A stretch of 64,000 bases of DNA from contig JADCEN010000015.1 of assembly GCA_020250175.1 (NCBI GenBank), positions 1 through 64,000 on the forward strand, in the 5' to 3' direction. Origin of the DNA: Rhodobacter sp. (GTDB taxonomy: Bacteria; Pseudomonadota; Alphaproteobacteria; Rhodobacterales; Rhodobacteraceae). Below the pieces are notes generated by a model. That model saw nothing but the letters and a program-made list of their open reading frames with translations, was not told the DNA's origin and did no database searches. Every line of letters starts with the position of its first letter. Position 1 is the first letter of the stretch. The translations under genes were made by a program, and so were the position numbers. Positions 62,056 to 64,000 of this stretch are shown one piece after another.

Positions 62056-62604
62056 TCAAAACCAGCGGATCAGGGGGGTCTGCAGCGCCTCGGGGAACAG
62101 ACGGTAAAGTTCGGGCACAGGCATCCAAACGCCAAGGCCGATGCGGAAGACGCCGACCATAAAAAGCGACAGGCCGATGCCTGCAAGGATCCAGCGCGGC
62201 GCGGTCAGCCCGACGCGCCACAGAAGGAAGAGGATGAACACGAGGGTCGAGGGGAAGTAGCCGGCGTGCTGGATCGAATAGATGTAGACCCCGTAGTAGG
62301 CCAGGAACTCCAGCGGGCGCAGCCAGGCGACAAGGGCGGCCCGGCCTTCCACCTTTTCGGCATCGGTGGGGGGAGTGCGGCGCAGGTCGGCCAGGTCGCG
62401 CCACAGGGTCACAAGGTTGGCCACCGCCAGCAGGCCCAGCGCTATGCCCGGCATCAGCCAGGGTTGCGTCCACCAGCCGCCCTTTGCACTCGCCCGTGTT
62501 GCCAGTCCGATCACCGCCAAGAGGCCCGAGGATATGGCAGCGAACAGGATCGTCAGGGCAAGGCCTTCCAGCCGGTTGGCCGGGCTCTCTGGTTCTGCCG
62601 ACAT
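62056..62604 (-). CDS. tctB: Tripartite tricarboxylate transporter small subunit, TctB
   Basis: 182 residues with four hydrophobic spans, a short acidic N-terminus (MSAEPESPANRLE) and the usual cytoplasmic loop between the second and third spans. Small TctB subunits are weakly conserved, so the assignment rests mainly on size, topology and position between tctC and tctA. Confidence 0.87.
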   Translation of the reverse strand: MSAEPESPANRLEGLALTILFAAISSGLLAVIGLATRASAKGGWWTQPWLMPGIALGLLAVANLVTLWRDLADLRRTPPTDAEKVEGRAALVAWLRPLEFLAYYGVYIYSIQHAGYFPSTLVFILFLLWRVGLTAPRWILAGIGLSLFMVGVFRIGLGVWMPVPELYRLFPEALQTPLIRWF

Positions 62605-62657
62605 CGCGTCCCCCGAAAAAGGGGCGGGGCCGCGCAGGGCCCCGCCGGTGGATCAGG

Positions 62658-63605
62658 TCACTCTGTCACGCCCAGCTTTTCGCGCAGGGCGGCAAGGTCC
62701 TTCATGTCCTTGGCTACCTGGGCGGTCGCGGCCTCCTGGTCCATCCAGTAGACCAGCGCGCCGGTGGTGGTGGCAATCTCCTGCGCGGCAGGCGAGGCTA
62801 CCACTTCCTTGGCGATAGCGGCGATCTTGTCCTTTACCTCTTGCGGGGTGCCCTTCGGCACGAAGAGCCCGTTCCAGAGCGAGGCCCCGGCGAGGGCCGG
62901 CACCTGTTCACCCAGGGTCGCCGCGTCGGGGGTGATGGCCGTGCGTTCGCCTGTGATGGTGGCCAGCACCTTGATGTCGTCAAGGCAGGCCAACACTAGC
63001 TGCGCCGTGGTGTTGATGACATCGGCATCGCCATTGGCCAGCGTGCTGCAATCCACCGCGTCAAAGGCCGCCTCGGCGCTGAAGGTGCCACCAAGCTCGG
63101 ACATGCCGAAGAAGGTCATCATCGTCGGCTCGATCCCATAGCCGAAATGGCCAAGGCGCACCGGGTTGGCCTTCGAATACTCGGCCAGTTCGGCCATGTT
63201 GGAATAGGGCGCGTCCTTGGATGCCGCGATCAGGAAGGGGTAGGTCAAGAAGATGCCCACGGGCTCCAGCGCGTCCGCCGCGATCTGGGCGTCCGCTCCC
63301 ATGGTCTTGACCGTGGGAATGCCCACCGTGAAGGACCCGATCGTATAGCCATCGGGGGCCGCCGTTGCCACCGCAACCCCACCCACCACGCCGCCGCCGC
63401 CGGGCTGGTTCACCACCGCCGCCGGCGCGCCAGTCTGCTTCTGGAGTTCCTCGGCGATCATGCGGGTCAGCACATCTTCAAGGTCGCCGGGCGGCCAGGG
63501 CACGATGAAGGTGACGGGCCGTTCGGGGTATTCGGCCAGCGCCGCGCCGGACATTGCCGCAAGCGAGGCCGCCAGCACGGCGCCCAGGGTCAGGGTTTTC
63601 AGCAT
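62658..63605 (-). CDS. tctC: Tripartite tricarboxylate transporter substrate-binding protein, TctC
   Basis: 315 residues from ATG 63605, with GGAGAGGAAG upstream; nine more codons upstream are less likely. The signal peptide (MLKTLTLGAVLAASLAAMSGAALA-EY) is followed by YPERPVTFIVPWPPGDLED, the hallmark start of Bug/TctC proteins, and GGGVVGGVAVATAAPDGYTIG. It captures an organic acid in the periplasm for TctAB. It is first in its operon and divergent from an IclR gene, with an inverted repeat between. Confidence 0.92.
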   Translation of the reverse strand: MLKTLTLGAVLAASLAAMSGAALAEYPERPVTFIVPWPPGDLEDVLTRMIAEELQKQTGAPAAVVNQPGGGGVVGGVAVATAAPDGYTIGSFTVGIPTVKTMGADAQIAADALEPVGIFLTYPFLIAASKDAPYSNMAELAEYSKANPVRLGHFGYGIEPTMMTFFGMSELGGTFSAEAAFDAVDCSTLANGDADVINTTAQLVLACLDDIKVLATITGERTAITPDAATLGEQVPALAGASLWNGLFVPKGTPQEVKDKIAAIAKEVVASPAAQEIATTTGALVYWMDQEAATAQVAKDMKDLAALREKLGVTE

Positions 63606-63634
63606 CTTCCTCTCCACTGTTGATCGGTTCATTA

Positions 63635-63653
63635 TTTGAACCGTTGGTTTAAA
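63635..63653. promoter_or_regulatory. Inverted repeat in the tctC/IclR control region
   Basis: TTTGAACC-GTT-GGTTTAAA has 8-base arms with one mismatch, 30-48 bases before the tctC start. It is the size and type of site bound by IclR proteins, and an IclR gene starts 95 bases to the right. Confidence 0.55.
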
Positions 63654-63747
63654 AACAGATTGACAGGGCAGGCCCTAGTCTGTCAACAAAAATGAAACGG
63701 CGCGCAGGCGCCCATATCTGGGGGTGCCGCCGGGGGCGGTGCATGGC

Positions 63748-64000
63748 ATGGGAACGGTTGGCAAGGCGCTTGATCTGCTTGATCTTTTCACCCATCAGCA
63801 GCCGCAGATGGGGCTTTCGGCCCTGGCCCGCGCCGCCGGGCTGAACAAGGCCACCTGCCACCGCCTGCTGACCGAGATGGAATCGCGCGGGCTGGTCGAA
63901 CAGGCGGGCCCCGCGCGGGAATACCGCCTGGGGCCCGCCGTCCTGCGCCTGGCCGCCCTGCGCGAATCCGCCGTGCCCACCCGCGATGCCGCGATGCCCG
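63748..64000 (+). CDS. IclR family transcriptional regulator, N-terminal part (runs off the right edge)
   Basis: 84 codons are present from ATG 63748; an in-frame GTG at 63739 is an alternative start. The visible part is the winged helix-turn-helix: MGTVGKALDLLDLFTHQQPQM, then GLSALARAAGLNKATCHRLLTEMESRGLVEQ and the start of the linker (YRLGPAVLRLAAL). It is divergent from tctCBA and probably controls that operon through the repeat at 63635-63653. The effector domain is outside the window. Confidence 0.87.
   Translation, partial: MGTVGKALDLLDLFTHQQPQMGLSALARAAGLNKATCHRLLTEMESRGLVEQAGPAREYRLGPAVLRLAALRESAVPTRDAAMP

Noticed and set aside
1-64000. tRNA, rRNA, CRISPR array, phage or riboswitch
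   Set aside because: I looked for cloverleaf-like CCA-ended segments, repeat-spacer patterns, structural phage genes and long conserved leaders and saw none. A dedicated RNA search was not possible here.

Overview
The window is GC-rich, gene-dense chromosomal (or chromid-like) DNA that looks like an alphaproteobacterium of the Rhodobacteraceae/Paracoccus type. The grounds are codon use, the tight operons with ATGA/GTGA overlaps, the fumarylacetoacetase - MBL-fold - FAD monooxygenase - DUF2783 arrangement, and the many paralogous polyamine-type ABC, Dpp-type and TctABC transporters. I assign no species. I saw no rRNA, tRNA, CRISPR, prophage or replication origin. Almost everything is catabolic: transporters, local regulators and degradative enzymes.

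Layout. (A) 1-14.6 kb: the start of an FAD oxidoreductase, a truncated LuxR-type gene beside a transposase tail, then a polyamine-type ABC operon (PotA/D/B/C-like) with a class III aminotransferase, an SDR and a YtcJ-like amidohydrolase on the minus strand. Facing it is a plus-strand EthD / FAD oxidoreductase / aldehyde dehydrogenase / LysR set. A second transposase fragment lies at 14.3-14.6 kb. (B) 14.6-23.0 kb: the homogentisate pathway for tyrosine and phenylalanine (hpd, hmgA, maiA, fahA), with an FAD monooxygenase, a DUF2783 protein, an MBL-fold protein, and MarR and Lrp regulators. (C) 23.1-37.1 kb: a Dpp-type peptide transporter, two RpiR regulators, a class II HDAC-like deacetylase, an SDR, a DapE-like M20 deacylase, an MlrC-like M81 peptidase, an enolase-superfamily N-acylamino acid racemase and a GNAT acyltransferase. 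The last two plus the M20 enzyme match the known irreversible D-to-L amino acid route through N-succinyl intermediates. (D) 37.4-51.5 kb: a covalent-flavin DAO/GcvT dehydrogenase, a DMT exporter, a second PotCBD and PotA set with an FAD oxidoreductase, an IclR regulator, and an operon of a DapB-like dehydrogenase, PhzF, RidA and an M20 amidohydrolase. Its four promoter regions share a small palindrome (GTWA-N4-TWAY), which suggests one regulon. (E) 51.6-57.8 kb: a dead IS6-family transposase remnant, then the homoprotocatechuate meta-cleavage operon hpaFEDGHI with divergent hpaR. (F) 57.8-64 kb: a Tm-1-like (UPF0261) protein, an aldehyde dehydrogenase and the tripartite transporter TctCBA, facing an IclR gene that runs off the window.

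Sections B and E both degrade aromatic acids to central metabolites: homogentisate to fumarate plus acetoacetate, and homoprotocatechuate to pyruvate plus succinate semialdehyde. Sections A and D are paralogous uptake-and-oxidation modules whose substrates I cannot name. They and the section D palindromes are the most promising undescribed material here. Gene starts were adjusted from the longest reading frame wherever a Shine-Dalgarno sequence, signal peptide or family N-terminus pointed to a later start.
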